Source: Dechloromonas sp.
Lineage (GTDB): Bacteria > Pseudomonadota > Gammaproteobacteria > Burkholderiales > Rhodocyclaceae
DNA: 41,239 bases
Assembly (NCBI GenBank): GCA_028689015.1
Contig: JAQTXC010000023.1
Span: 1 to 41,239, forward strand
Reading direction: 5' to 3'
Program-made: the position numbers and the translations under genes
Notes under the pieces: generated by a model
Told to the model about the DNA's origin: nothing
The model's input: only the letters and a program-made list of their open reading frames with translations
The model's database searches: none
In this document: positions 1 through 9,747 of the stretch, one piece after another
How the letters are laid out: each line of letters starts with the position of its first letter
How positions within the stretch are numbered: the first letter of the stretch is position 1

Positions 1-1342
1 GAGCTTCGCGCTCAACAGGGTCACCGTAGCTCACCACATTCGGGAAGATGATGATGATTGCAACCATGATGATCTGGATGCAGACGAAGGGAATTGCGCC
101 CCAGTAGATGTCGGTTGTCTTGATGGAGCTGGGCGCGACTGAGCGCAAGTAGAAGAGCGCAAAACCGAAGGGGGGGTGCATGAAGGAAGTCTGCATATTG
201 ACCGCCAGCAGGACGCCGAACCAGATCAGATCAATTCCCAACTTGTCGGCGACCGGCGCCAGCAGTGGCACGATGATGAAGGAGAGCTCAAAAAAGTCGA
301 GGAAGAAGGCGAGCAAGAAGACCATGATGTTGACCACGATCAGGAAGCCCATCTGACCACCCGGCAGCGACGTCAGTAGATGCTCAACCCACAGGTCGCC
401 ATTGACTGCCCGGAAAACCAGACCGAACACGGTCGACCCGATCAGAATGAAAATAACGAAGGATGACAGCTTCCCTGTTGTTTCCATGGCCTGACGTAGC
501 AGTTTTAAATTGAGACGGCGGCGCATCAAGGCCAGGATCAGGGCGCCGGTTGCCCCCATGGCGCCGCCTTCGGTCGGTGTGGCGATCCCCATGAAGATGG
601 TGCCCAAAACCAGGAAAATCAGCACCAGCGGCGGAACGAGGCTGGTCAGTACGCGTGTGAACAACTTCAAACCACGCAGGGTGCGGGCTTCGGGGGGGAG
701 GGCCGGCGCCGCTTCGGGTTTGATGATGGTGAGCAGGACGACGTAGCCGACATACATGCTGCTGAGAATCAGGCCAGGTAACAAGGCGCCTTCGTACATA
801 TCGCCTACTGAACGACCGAGTTGGTCGGCCATGATGATCAGTACCAAGGAGGGCGGGATGATCTGGGCGAGGGTTCCCGATGCAGCAATCACGCCAGTGG
901 CCAGGCGCTTGTCGTAGCCGTAGCGCAGCATGATGGGCAAAGAAATCAGCCCCATCGAAATGACTGAAGCGGCGACCACGCCGGTCGTTGCGGCGAGCAG
1001 GGCGCCGACGAAGATGACGGCGTAGGCCAGGCCGCCGCGGATGGGACCGAATAACTGGCCGATCGTATCGAGGAGATCTTCGGCCATGCCCGAACGTTCA
1101 AGAACCAGGCCCATGAAGGTGAAGAAGGGGATGGCCAGCAGGGTGTCGTTGGCCATGATGCCAAAGATGCGTTCCGGGAGCGCCTGAAAAAGTGCTGGTG
1201 TCAGCAGTCCCAGTTCAATGCCCAGCAAGCCGAACAAAATGCCATTGGCCGCCAGTGCGAAGGCGACCGGGTAGCCGAATAGCAGGAAGAAAACCAGGGC
1301 CGCAAACATCAGCGGCGCCATATTGCCGATAACCCATTCCAT
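1..1342 (-). CDS. dctM: TRAP transporter large permease, DctM family (3' end cut by window)
   Basis: Large membrane subunit of a tripartite ATP-independent periplasmic (TRAP) transporter, the Na+/H+-coupled transport channel for an organic acid or similar solute. The reverse strand reads open from the ATG at 1342 to the window edge, about 447 codons, nearly the full family length (roughly 425-460), so only the last residues are missing. Translation shows many hydrophobic segments and family-typical stretches such as GYPVAFAL near the N-terminus, ATPTEGGAMGA and FFELSFIIVPLLAPV. The start overlaps the dctQ stop (TAATG), so translation is probably coupled. Substrate cannot be told from the permease. 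No dctP lies upstream of dctQ; it may lie beyond the window. Confidence 0.9.
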   Translation of the reverse strand, partial: MEWVIGNMAPLMFAALVFFLLFGYPVAFALAANGILFGLLGIELGLLTPALFQALPERIFGIMANDTLLAIPFFTFMGLVLERSGMAEDLLDTIGQLFGPIRGGLAYAVIFVGALLAATTGVVAASVISMGLISLPIMLRYGYDKRLATGVIAASGTLAQIIPPSLVLIIMADQLGRSVGDMYEGALLPGLILSSMYVGYVVLLTIIKPEAAPALPPEARTLRGLKLFTRVLTSLVPPLVLIFLVLGTIFMGIATPTEGGAMGATGALILALMRRRLNLKLLRQAMETTGKLSSFVIFILIGSTVFGLVFRAVNGDLWVEHLLTSLPGGQMGFLIVVNIMVFLLAFFLDFFELSFIIVPLLAPVADKLGIDLIWFGVLLAVNMQTSFMHPPFGFALFYLRSVAPSSIKTTDIYWGAIPFVCIQIIMVAIIIIFPNVVSYGDPVEREA

Positions 1343-1929
1343 TATTTTTCTCCCTTGGCCGCGGCGGCGGCAATGGCGGCAGCCAGTTCGGCCTCCGGGT
1401 TGTCCTGTTTGGCGTTGGGATCAGCAATGCGCCCTCCCAAAAAGGCGATGCGTTTGATCAATTCGGAAACGCCTTGCAGGGCGAGTAGCAAGAAGCCGAT
1501 GGGCAGCAGGATTTTTACCGGCCAGCGCAACAGGCCGCCGGCATTGGCTGAATACTCATCGATACGGATTGACTCGACAACCAGCGGCACCGACAGCCAG
1601 AGCACCATAATGACCATGGGTAGTAGAAAGAGCAGGGTGCCAATGATGTCGATTAGCGCTTGGCTACGGGGCGAGAAACGGCCGGCCAGTACATCGATGC
1701 GGACATGCTCGTTTTTCTGCAAGGTGTAGGCCGAGGTCAGCAGGAAAATGGCGGCGAATAAATACCACTGAATTTCAAGCAGGCCGTTTGAGCTGTAGTC
1801 GATGGTGAAACGCATGGTCGCGTTGCCAGCGCTGATCAGTGTGACGACCAGTACGAGCCAGAAAGCGCCACGCCCGACTTGCTCATTGAGCCAGTCGATA
1901 AAGCGCGATAGTTTTAATAGAAGGGTCAC
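1342..1929 (-). CDS. dctQ: TRAP transporter small permease, DctQ family
   Basis: Small membrane subunit of the same TRAP transporter, 195 residues. Four hydrophobic segments are visible at about residues 21-41, 54-71, 93-115 and 137-157, as expected for DctQ. An in-frame extension up to 2262 is open, but it runs antisense through the phosphatase gene. The GTG at 1929 is chosen because an AAGGAGG ribosome site sits just upstream and the protein then begins right before the first membrane segment. The C-terminus is an unusual alanine-rich tail (about ten Ala in the last sixteen residues). The stop overlaps the dctM start by one base. Confidence 0.85.
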   Translation of the reverse strand: MTLLLKLSRFIDWLNEQVGRGAFWLVLVVTLISAGNATMRFTIDYSSNGLLEIQWYLFAAIFLLTSAYTLQKNEHVRIDVLAGRFSPRSQALIDIIGTLLFLLPMVIMVLWLSVPLVVESIRIDEYSANAGGLLRWPVKILLPIGFLLLALQGVSELIKRIAFLGGRIADPNAKQDNPEAELAAAIAAAAAKGEK

Positions 1930-2019
1930 GAAAAAGCCTCCTTGATTGTTAAAATTTCCAGCTTCTGAAATGGCCGGGGTTAAATTGAATTTCCCTGGTG
2001 CGGAATCTACAGCGAAGGT

Positions 2020-2688
2020 ATGAGAGCGACCATGGTGGAAATCCCTAGTAAGCAGCCAACGCGTCTTTGTTTGATCCGTCACGGTGAAACCGAATGGAAT
2101 GCCGAGCGCCGCATTCAGGGGCAAATTGACATTGCCCTGAATACGACAGGTTTGCTGCAAGCCGAGGCGGCTGGTCGCTGGTTGCGCAATAGTGGGATCG
2201 AGGCGATCTATGCCAGCGATCTCAAGCGGGCATGGATGACGGCGCAAGCCATTGGTCGTCACTTGGCGCTACAGCCGGTATCGACGCCGGCATTGCGTGA
2301 ACGACGTTATGGCATCTTCGAAGGGCTAACCTACGCCGAGGCCGCGTCCCGTTTTCCGGCGGGCTATGCAGCCTTCGAAGGGCGTAATGCGGATTACGAC
2401 TTCGAGCAAGGGGAAAGCCTTAAGGCGATGTACGACCGGGTCACCAAGCAGTTGCAGGCTTTGGTCGCGGCACATCCAGGACAGGTGCTCGCGGTCGTGG
2501 TGCATGGTGGCGTACTCGATGTCGTCAATCGTTTCGTGCGCGGTCTCCCGCTGGAAATGCCGCGCGATTTCCTGATTCCCAATGCTGGCCTGAACTGGAT
2601 TTCCACGGTCGACGGCCAGTGGACCGTGGAAAGCTGGGGTGAAACCAGCCATCTGGCAGCGGGTGCGCTGGACGAACTGCCGTCGTGA
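2020..2688 (+). CDS. Histidine phosphatase family protein (phosphoglycerate mutase-like)
   Basis: Member of the histidine phosphatase (GpmB/CobC/PhoE-like) superfamily, 222 residues. The catalytic motif LIRHGETEWN lies near residues 18-27 (His21 is the phospho-acceptor); Arg70, Glu94 and His162 (VVHGG) complete the expected active site. The substrate is not evident. The name phosphoglycerate mutase is often given to such proteins but many act on other phosphates; alpha-ribazole phosphatase is another option, though no cobalamin genes are nearby. A second start at 2032 (MVEIPSK) is equally possible, since neither has a strong ribosome site. It lies 39 bases before glyA on the same strand and is divergent from dctQ. 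Confidence 0.85.
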   Translation: MRATMVEIPSKQPTRLCLIRHGETEWNAERRIQGQIDIALNTTGLLQAEAAGRWLRNSGIEAIYASDLKRAWMTAQAIGRHLALQPVSTPALRERRYGIFEGLTYAEAASRFPAGYAAFEGRNADYDFEQGESLKAMYDRVTKQLQALVAAHPGQVLAVVVHGGVLDVVNRFVRGLPLEMPRDFLIPNAGLNWISTVDGQWTVESWGETSHLAAGALDELPS

Positions 2689-2694
2689 TAAAAT
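2686..2694 (+). promoter_or_regulatory. Possible extended -10 element upstream of glyA
   Basis: TGATAAAAT, which fits an extended sigma-70 -10 box (TGnTAAAAT), overlaps the stop codon of the phosphatase gene and lies 33 bases before the glyA start. No convincing -35 hexamer stands 16-18 bases upstream, but extended -10 promoters tolerate this. It would give glyA its own short-leader transcript. Confidence 0.35.
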
Positions 2695-2727
2695 TCCTGC
2701 CCTTTTCAATGGCTTGAGGCTATCCCC

Positions 2728-3978
<1,251 letters not shown>

Positions 3979-3991
3979 GGATCATGGATTT

Positions 3992-4024
3992 AGGATCGTG
4001 TGGCGAGTAAACGCACGCGATCCT
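3992..4024 (+). other. Inverted repeat between glyA and nrdR
   Basis: AGGATCG (3992-3998) pairs with CGATCCT (4018-4024), and four more pairs can form inside, giving an imperfect hairpin of up to 11 base pairs with a loop of about ten bases. There is only a poor T tract after it (cttctat), so it is at best a weak terminator. It could be an mRNA processing or stability hairpin between glyA and nrdR. Confidence 0.4.
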
Positions 4025-4049
4025 TCTATCTGAATCCTGGATACTGACC

Positions 4050-4517
4050 ATGAAATGTCCTTTCTGCGGCCATGATGAAACCGGCGTGGTTGATACCCGG
4101 TTATCTGACGAGGGCGATATCGTGCGCCGTCGCAGAAAGTGCACCGCTTGCGACAAACGATTTACCACTTACGAACGTGCCGAAATCCAGTTGCCGCAAG
4201 TCGTGAAGAAAAACGGTTCACGCACTGAATTCAACCGCGAGAAATTGCGTGGCAGTTTTGATCTGGCCCTGCGCAAACGGCCGGTGCCAACCGAGTTGGT
4301 GGATGCGGCTATTGTGACGATTGAAGAAAAATTGCTGTCGGCCGGGCTGCGCGAAGTCAGTTCGCAACAAGTCGGTGAACTGGTGATGGCTGAATTGAAA
4401 AAGCTCGACAAGGTGGCTTACATCCGTTTTGCCTCGGTTTATCGCAACTTTGAGGATGTGGACGCTTTTTCCAAGGCGATTCGCGAAGTCTCGCCCACCG
4501 CTTCCCGCAAGAAATGA
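4050..4517 (+). CDS. nrdR: Transcriptional repressor NrdR
   Basis: Zinc- and nucleotide-binding repressor of ribonucleotide reductase genes, 155 residues, typical length. The N-terminal zinc ribbon has Cys3, Cys6, Cys31 and Cys34, and the ATP-cone domain fills roughly residues 49-139 ([17 protein letters not shown] at its start). It binds NrdR boxes upstream of nrd operons when dATP levels are high. The stop overlaps the ribD start as ATGA, so the two are translationally coupled. Confidence 0.97.
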   Translation: MKCPFCGHDETGVVDTRLSDEGDIVRRRRKCTACDKRFTTYERAEIQLPQVVKKNGSRTEFNREKLRGSFDLALRKRPVPTELVDAAIVTIEEKLLSAGLREVSSQQVGELVMAELKKLDKVAYIRFASVYRNFEDVDAFSKAIREVSPTASRKK

Positions 4518-5602
4518 GTTTTTCGGCCGTCGACCACGGCATGATGGCGCGCGCCTTGCAGTTGGCTGCGCGCGGTCTGTGGACCACGTCGCCCAATCCG
4601 CGCGTCGGCTGTGTGCTGGTTCGGGCGGGTGAGATTGTTGGCGAAGGCTGGCATCAAAAGGCGGGTGAGCCGCACGCCGAAGTGCATGCCTTGCGGGCGG
4701 CCGGCGAACAGGCGAGAGGGGCGACTGCTTATGTCACGCTCGAACCCTGCAGTCACCACGGACGAACGCCACCCTGCGCCGAAGCTTTGATCGCAGCCGG
4801 TGTGTCACGGGTAGTGGCGGCCATGGTCGATCCCAATCCGCTGGTTGCCGGCCGAGGTTTGGCGTTGTTGCAGGCGGCTGGAATCGCCACCGCCCACAGC
4901 CTGCTGGCCGATGAGGCGCAGGAACTGAATATCGGCTTTGTCTCGCGCATGACCCGAGGTCGTCCCTGGGTGCGGCTCAAGGCGGCGACCAGCTTGGACG
5001 GTAAAACGGCTTTGAACAATGGCGTTAGCCAGTGGATCACCGGGCCGGACGCCCGTCGCGATGGCCACCGCTGGCGAGCTCGTGCCTGCGCCATCCTGAC
5101 GGGTATCGGGACGGTGCGCGATGATGACCCCAGCCTGACGGTACGCGATGTCGATACCCCCCGCCAACCGTGGCGGGTCATTGTGGATAGCCGACTCGAA
5201 ATACCGTTGACCGCGAAAATTCTTCGAGGTGGGCCGGTCCTGATTGCTGCTGCCGTGGCGAATTACGAGCAGGCTGACTTGTTACGGTCGACCGGGGCAG
5301 AGGTGGTTTTTTTGGCCAATGCGCAGGGCAAGGTTGATTTGGTGGCCTTGTTCTGCGAATTGGCGCGACGGGGAATAAATGAAGTGCATGTCGAAGCGGG
5401 GGGCAAACTCAATGGCTCATTGCTGCGCGAAGGCCTGGTTGATGAATTACTGCTTTACCTGGCACCTTGTCTGATCGGCGATGTGGCGCGCGGCGTGTTC
5501 AATGTGCCTGAACTGAGCGAGCTGGCGGGACGGCATCGCTTGCAATGGCACGATGTGCGGCAGATCGGCAGCGATATTCGGCTGTTGGCCCGCCGGGTCT
5601 GA
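4514..5602 (+). CDS. ribD: Bifunctional riboflavin deaminase/reductase RibD
   Basis: Catalyses two steps of riboflavin synthesis: deamination of the diaminopyrimidinone phosphate, then NADPH-dependent reduction of the ribosyl side chain. At 362 residues both domains are present. The deaminase part (about 1-145) carries the zinc motif HAE (His54, Glu56) and PC-x8-C (Cys79, Cys88). The C-terminal reductase part includes [12 protein letters not shown], the family nucleotide-binding segment. The start overlaps nrdR by four bases. The remaining riboflavin genes are not in the window. Confidence 0.97.
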   Translation: MSFSAVDHGMMARALQLAARGLWTTSPNPRVGCVLVRAGEIVGEGWHQKAGEPHAEVHALRAAGEQARGATAYVTLEPCSHHGRTPPCAEALIAAGVSRVVAAMVDPNPLVAGRGLALLQAAGIATAHSLLADEAQELNIGFVSRMTRGRPWVRLKAATSLDGKTALNNGVSQWITGPDARRDGHRWRARACAILTGIGTVRDDDPSLTVRDVDTPRQPWRVIVDSRLEIPLTAKILRGGPVLIAAAVANYEQADLLRSTGAEVVFLANAQGKVDLVALFCELARRGINEVHVEAGGKLNGSLLREGLVDELLLYLAPCLIGDVARGVFNVPELSELAGRHRLQWHDVRQIGSDIRLLARRV

Positions 5603-5616
5603 TGACACTATTGATG

Positions 5617-5645
5617 TGCGGTCGACCGGTGGTGGCCGCATTTTT
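5617..5645 (+). terminator. Probable intrinsic terminator of the glyA-nrdR-ribD unit
   Basis: TGCGGTCG (5617-5624) pairs with GGCCGCA (5634-5640), with G-T wobble pairs, and is followed at once by TTTTT. It lies 14 bases after the ribD stop and in front of the convergent moeB gene. There is no T run on the other strand. Confidence 0.6.
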
Positions 5646-5657
5646 CGTCGCCGAAGC

Positions 5658-6470
5658 TTAAAGCAGGCAGATCCCGGGAGGGCGTTGATCTTGGTCGCAC
5701 CACGCGGGAGCGCGCACGGCGGCATCACGACGACAGACCGCGCAATCCGGGTCGCGACTAAATTTGACGCTGCGCCAGCTCATGGCGAGGGCATCGAGCA
5801 GTAACAGGCGCCCAGTCAGTGATTCGCCGATGCCAGCGGCCAGTTTCAAGGCTTCGGCAGCTTGCATGCTGCCGACTATGCCGGTCAGCGGTGCAAAAAC
5901 CCCCATGACGGCGCAGCGTACCTCCTCGGCCTCGTCGCCTTCAGGAAAGAGGCAGTGGTAGCACGGGGCATCGTCGCGGCGTAGATCATAGACGCTGACC
6001 TGGCCATCGAAGCGGATGGCGGCGCCAGAGACCAGCGGCTTGCGGTGATGGACGCAGGCCCGGTTGATGGCGTGTCGGGTGGCAAAGTTGTCGCAGCAGT
6101 CGAGGACGATATCGGCACTGGCGATCAGTTGGCTGAGTGCTTCGCCTGCTAGGCGTTTTTGCAGAATCTGGACGTCGACCGTGGGATTGAGCGCCGCCAG
6201 GCCGATTTTTCCTGATTCAGTCTTGGCCATGCCGACACGGGCCTCGGTATGCAGGATCTGACGTTGTAGATTGGTTAGGTCCACCGTGTCGTCGTCAACC
6301 AGCGTCAGGCGGCCGATACCGGCTGAGGCCAGGTAAAGTGCCGCCGGCGAACCCAGGCCGCCTACACCGATAAGGACGGCGTGGCTGTCGAGAATGCGTT
6401 GCTGCCCTTCAATGCCCAGGGCGTCGAGCAGGATGTGACGGCTGTAGCGCAGCAGTTGGTCGTCGTTCAC
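5658..6470 (-). CDS. moeB: HesA/MoeB/ThiF family adenylyltransferase
   Basis: E1-like enzyme that adenylates the C-terminal Gly-Gly of a small sulfur carrier (MoaD for molybdopterin, or ThiS for thiamine). Visible are the ATP-binding loop GVGGLGSPAA, NLQRQ, the CDNFATR segment and two zinc-type CxxC pairs (CYHC and CAVC). The GTG at 6470 is chosen over an ATG five codons upstream: it overlaps the preceding stop as GTGA and gives the usual start NDDQLLRYSRH. This gives 270 residues. moeB and thiF cannot be separated by sequence alone; no other moa or thi gene is here. Last gene of the envC-ctpA operon. Confidence 0.88.
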   Translation of the reverse strand: MNDDQLLRYSRHILLDALGIEGQQRILDSHAVLIGVGGLGSPAALYLASAGIGRLTLVDDDTVDLTNLQRQILHTEARVGMAKTESGKIGLAALNPTVDVQILQKRLAGEALSQLIASADIVLDCCDNFATRHAINRACVHHRKPLVSGAAIRFDGQVSVYDLRRDDAPCYHCLFPEGDEAEEVRCAVMGVFAPLTGIVGSMQAAEALKLAAGIGESLTGRLLLLDALAMSWRSVKFSRDPDCAVCRRDAAVRAPAWCDQDQRPPGICLL

Positions 6471-6868
6471 TTGTACTCGCGCCACTCCGGCGGGGTGTCG
6501 TCATGATCGCCATGCGGCCGATGTTCCCAGGCTTGGACATAGGCTTCCTGGGCCGAGCGTTTCAGTCGTTTCTCCGGGGCACCGATGTTGTGCAGTTGGG
6601 TTTCCTCGACGTAATAAATCAGGGCCTGCGTCAGTTTGCTCATCAGCGTGTTGTCGAGGTGGTAGCCCTTGTCGATCAAATGATCGTCCAACTCGCGAAG
6701 GGTGTGCTGCTGCAGGTCATAGTGAACGCCCAGTGACCGTTTTTCGAAGCGCGGCTCAACGGCCAGCGCTTCCAGGGCCTGCAAGTCCCCGGCGGCCTCC
6801 GGAACCTGGCCGGGCGGGAACTTGGAAAACAGGATTTCGCGATTTTTCTTGAGGTCTGTGCTGCTCAT
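6467..6868 (-). CDS. Conserved hypothetical protein between ctpA and moeB
   Basis: I do not recognise a named family. The product has about 133 residues, is soluble and charged, with no signal peptide or membrane segment. The middle part (about residues 38-95, RSLGVHYDLQQHTLRELDDHL onward) could form the beta-alpha-beta pattern of a ferredoxin/HMA-like fold, but it lacks the CxxC metal motif. The C-terminal third is rich in His, Arg and Asp. Two ATGs stand side by side at 6871 and 6868; the second has better spacing to GGAGGG. It sits 18 bases after ctpA and its stop overlaps the moeB GTG start by four bases, so it belongs to this operon. Confidence 0.75.
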   Translation of the reverse strand: MSSTDLKKNREILFSKFPPGQVPEAAGDLQALEALAVEPRFEKRSLGVHYDLQQHTLRELDDHLIDKGYHLDNTLMSKLTQALIYYVEETQLHNIGAPEKRLKRSAQEAYVQAWEHRPHGDHDDTPPEWREYK

Positions 6869-6886
6869 CATCCCTCCGCTCGATAT

Positions 6887-8296
6887 TTACGGGGTCTTAC
6901 GCTGCATGATTTGCAGTCCCTTGAGCAAATTCATGGCCTGTTGGAACTGGTAGTCGTTTTTCCCGGCATATTCCATCCGGGCCGGGGCGTCATCGCTTTC
7001 CTCGTCGGTTTTTTCGCCCTTGTCGTTCTTGGCGGTGGGCTTGCTCTTGATCTCATTGGCGCGAGCAGGCGCAACGGGCTTTTCGGCATCATTTTCCAGG
7101 TGGCGATCCAGATCGGCTTCACGAATGCGGGTGCCGCCATTATTGCCATGGGCGCTTTCTTCCACCAGGAGATCGGGCGTGATGCCTTTGGCCTGGATGG
7201 AGCGGCCTTCCGGCGTGTAGTAACGGGCCGTGGTCAACTTGATGGCTGTATTGCCGGGCAGCGGGAGCACCGATTGCACGGAGCCCTTGCCGAAGGTCTG
7301 GGTTCCCATGATGACCGCCCGCTTGTGGTCCTGGAGCGCACCGGCGACGATTTCCGAGGCGGATGCCGAGCCGCCATTGACCAGCACCACCATCGGTACC
7401 GATTTCAGATCGGCGGGTAGCGCTTGCAAGGGGTCGTCGCGACCGCCACGCAGATAGTCCTGCGGTCGGGCCAGAAATTCCTGTTTGGCATCGTCGGTCC
7501 GGCCGTCGGTCGACACCACCTTGACGCCTGCGGGCAGGAAGGTGGCGGAGACGCCGATGGCCCCATGCAGCAGACCGCCCGGATCGTTGCGCAGGTCAAG
7601 GACGAGGCCCTTGACCGGGCCTTCCTTGTAAATCTTGGTGATTTGCTTAGCCAGATCAGGCACCGTGTTTTCCTGGAACTGGGTGATGCGCAACCAGCCA
7701 TAACCTGGCTCAACCACCTTGGCCTTGACACTCTGAACCTTGATCACTTCGCGGATGAGTGTCAGTTCGAGCGGCTTGGCTTCGCCCTTGCGTAGGATGG
7801 AAACCCGCAACGGCGTCTTTGGCTTGCCGCGCATTTTCTTGACTGCTTCGGACAGGGTCAGGCCCTTGACCGGGGTATCGTCGAGTTTGAAGATCAGGTC
7901 GCCGGACTTGACGCCGGCCCGGTAGGCGGGGGTGTCTTCGATCGGCGAAATCACTTTGACCAGGCCGTCTTCCATGCCGACCTCGATCCCGAGACCGCCG
8001 AATTCGCCCTGGGTGCCAACCTGCAGATCCTTAAAGGCGTCGGCATCGAGATAAGCCGAGTGCGGGTCGAGGTTGGAGAGCAGGCCGGAAATCGCATTGG
8101 CGATCATGGTCTTGTCGTCAACCGGTTCGACATAGCCCTGCTTGACCGCACCGTAAACCTCGGCAAAGGTGCGCAGGTCGTCGATCGGCAAACCGTTGGG
8201 CAACTGCTTCTCGGCAAAGGCGGGAACATTGAGGGTAATCAGCGCGCCGGCGAGAAAGCCGCCAACGGCTAGACTGATGGTTTTTATTTTGCTCAT
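6887..8296 (-). CDS. ctpA: S41 family carboxyl-terminal processing protease
   Basis: Periplasmic serine protease of the CtpA/Prc family that cleaves proteins from the C-terminus; in other bacteria such enzymes trim cell-wall hydrolases. Starting at the ATG at 8296 it has 469 residues: a signal segment (residues 5-28), a PDZ domain at roughly 95-175, and the S41 domain with the catalytic serine in SASASE (about 312) and lysine in TFGKG (about 337). The C-terminal 100 residues are charged and of low complexity. The start overlaps the stop of the EnvC-like gene as ATGA, and pairing of an EnvC-type factor with CtpA is common in proteobacteria. Confidence 0.95.
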   Translation of the reverse strand: MSKIKTISLAVGGFLAGALITLNVPAFAEKQLPNGLPIDDLRTFAEVYGAVKQGYVEPVDDKTMIANAISGLLSNLDPHSAYLDADAFKDLQVGTQGEFGGLGIEVGMEDGLVKVISPIEDTPAYRAGVKSGDLIFKLDDTPVKGLTLSEAVKKMRGKPKTPLRVSILRKGEAKPLELTLIREVIKVQSVKAKVVEPGYGWLRITQFQENTVPDLAKQITKIYKEGPVKGLVLDLRNDPGGLLHGAIGVSATFLPAGVKVVSTDGRTDDAKQEFLARPQDYLRGGRDDPLQALPADLKSVPMVVLVNGGSASASEIVAGALQDHKRAVIMGTQTFGKGSVQSVLPLPGNTAIKLTTARYYTPEGRSIQAKGITPDLLVEESAHGNNGGTRIREADLDRHLENDAEKPVAPARANEIKSKPTAKNDKGEKTDEESDDAPARMEYAGKNDYQFQQAMNLLKGLQIMQRKTP

Positions 8297-9666
8297 TTCA
8301 AACTTGCCCAAGTCATGGGGTCGATCGGTTGCCCTTTGTGGCGGATTTCAAAGTATAGCCCGGATTCCGGGTTGCCTCCGGTATTGCCCACCGAGGCAAT
8401 GGTTTCCCCACCGCGTACGGCTTGGCCGACTTCTTTCAGTAGTGAATCGTTGTTGCCGTAAATCGTTAGGTAGGCATCACCGTGATCGACAATGAGCAGG
8501 TTGCCGAAGCCACGCATCCAGTCGGCAAAGACGACCCGGCCGTTGGCGATGGCCTTGATCGGCTGTCCATTGTCGGCCCGAATGAAGACGCCGCGCCAAG
8601 TGCTACCCCCTTCACGGGCGCTGCCGTAGCGACCGGTGAGTGTGCCGCGCACCGGCAGGCGGAGCTTGCCTTTGAGGCGGGGAAAGGTGCCGTCGCTGGC
8701 CACAGGTTCGTAGCGGTTTTCGGGCCCGCTGGCTTTTCCAGCGGCGGGTTCGCTTTTGGCGACCGGCGCTGGGGCCTCCCGGGGCGGCCGTGTTGGCCGT
8801 GGTTTGGCCGCCTCTGCCGCGGCGCGGGCTTCCGCTGCTTTGGCTTCGGCGGCCCGGGCCGCTTGTTGGGCGAGTAATTTGCCCAAGCGGTCGATCAGCT
8901 CGGTCATGCGTTTTTCGTCACGCTGCAGGTTGCCGATTTCCTTGCGCTGCGCTTTGACCTTGTCTGAAATTTGCGCATACAACAGCTTGCGCTCTTCGCG
9001 TTGTGCTTCCAGTTCGCTGTGGCGGTTTTTCTGTTCGGCTTCCACCTCGCGCAATTCCTCGCTGCGGGCCTTGGCGTCGTCGGCGAGTGATTTTTTCTTG
9101 TCCAGCGTGGCGTTGATTTCGCCCATCAGTTCAGCCCGGCTGAGCGCGATGGCGGACAGATAATGCAGATCACGGGCAACCTGGTTCGGATCGTCGCCAT
9201 TGAGCAGTAGTTGCAGTGAGTCGGGCGTGCCGCGCAAATATTGCTGGTAAATCAATTTTTCCAGCTGGGCCTGCTGCTGTTTCAGCGTGCCGCCGAGTTC
9301 TTCCGATTGCCGATCCAGGGTTTTGAGTTGCTTTTCGAGTCGATTGCGTTGTTCTGCCAGGCTGAGCAGTTCGCGTTGCAGCCGGGAAATCTGGCGTTCG
9401 GCTTGGCGCAAGCGGTCTGCCGCATCGGCGCGATTGTCCTCACTGGTCGATAAATCTTTGCGCAGATGGTCAATGCGTTGTCGGATTTCACCCAGATCTG
9501 CTTGTTTTTCGGCTATTTCGGGTGAGTTCTGGCTCGCTGGGCGGGCTTGCGCCGGGGCAAGTGGCCACAGCAGGGCCAGGGCCAGCAGGACGGCCTGACG
9601 ACCCAGGCTAGCCGGCGGCAAAGGCGGCGCGGCGAGCGGGCAGAAAAGGCGGGTAAGGCGGAGCAT
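8293..9666 (-). CDS. envC: EnvC-like murein hydrolase activator (degenerate M23 domain)
   Basis: Periplasmic factor expected to activate amidases during septum splitting. The 457 residues show an N-terminal signal region (LALALLWPLAPAQA, ending near 41), a long coiled coil (about 50-275), an Ala/Pro-rich linker, and a LytM/M23 domain at about 340-455. The zinc ligands of active M23 peptidases are absent: WRGVFI replaces HxGxD and GLYFE replaces HxH. As in E. coli EnvC, it should therefore regulate and not cut. First gene of a reverse operon with ctpA, the hypothetical gene and moeB, divergent from the ArsR gene. Confidence 0.92.
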   Translation of the reverse strand: MLRLTRLFCPLAAPPLPPASLGRQAVLLALALLWPLAPAQARPASQNSPEIAEKQADLGEIRQRIDHLRKDLSTSEDNRADAADRLRQAERQISRLQRELLSLAEQRNRLEKQLKTLDRQSEELGGTLKQQQAQLEKLIYQQYLRGTPDSLQLLLNGDDPNQVARDLHYLSAIALSRAELMGEINATLDKKKSLADDAKARSEELREVEAEQKNRHSELEAQREERKLLYAQISDKVKAQRKEIGNLQRDEKRMTELIDRLGKLLAQQAARAAEAKAAEARAAAEAAKPRPTRPPREAPAPVAKSEPAAGKASGPENRYEPVASDGTFPRLKGKLRLPVRGTLTGRYGSAREGGSTWRGVFIRADNGQPIKAIANGRVVFADWMRGFGNLLIVDHGDAYLTIYGNNDSLLKEVGQAVRGGETIASVGNTGGNPESGLYFEIRHKGQPIDPMTWASLK

Positions 9667-9683
9667 GGGCGCTGAAAAGGCGA

Positions 9684-9698
9684 GATTCGCTGCGAATC
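9684..9698. promoter_or_regulatory. 15-bp palindrome, candidate ArsR-family operator
   Basis: GATTCGC-T-GCGAATC is a perfect 7-bp inverted repeat with a one-base centre. It sits where the -35 region of the downstream TATAAT box (9713-9718) would fall, and a further half site CGAATC occurs at 9730-9735, close to the ArsR start. Both the position and symmetry fit autorepression by the regulator gene that follows. The divergent envC gene begins only 18 bases away. Confidence 0.45.
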
Positions 9699-9712
9699 GT
9701 GGTCTCGTATTC

Positions 9713-9718
9713 TATAAT
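9713..9718 (+). promoter_or_regulatory. Probable -10 box for the ArsR-rhodanese operon
   Basis: A perfect TATAAT stands 29 bases before the chosen TTG start. The expected -35 position (9690-9695) lies inside the palindrome and does not resemble TTGACA, which fits a regulated promoter. Confidence 0.5.
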
Positions 9719-9747
9719 CAACCGTTCAACGAATCTGAGGTTTTAAC

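Noticed and set aside
1930-2262. N-terminal extension of dctQ
   Set aside because: Runs antisense through the phosphatase gene; a strong AAGGAGG site marks the GTG at 1929.
8293-9666. Reading the EnvC-like protein as an active M23 peptidase
   Set aside because: The metal-binding histidines and aspartate are replaced, so it should be an activator and not an enzyme.
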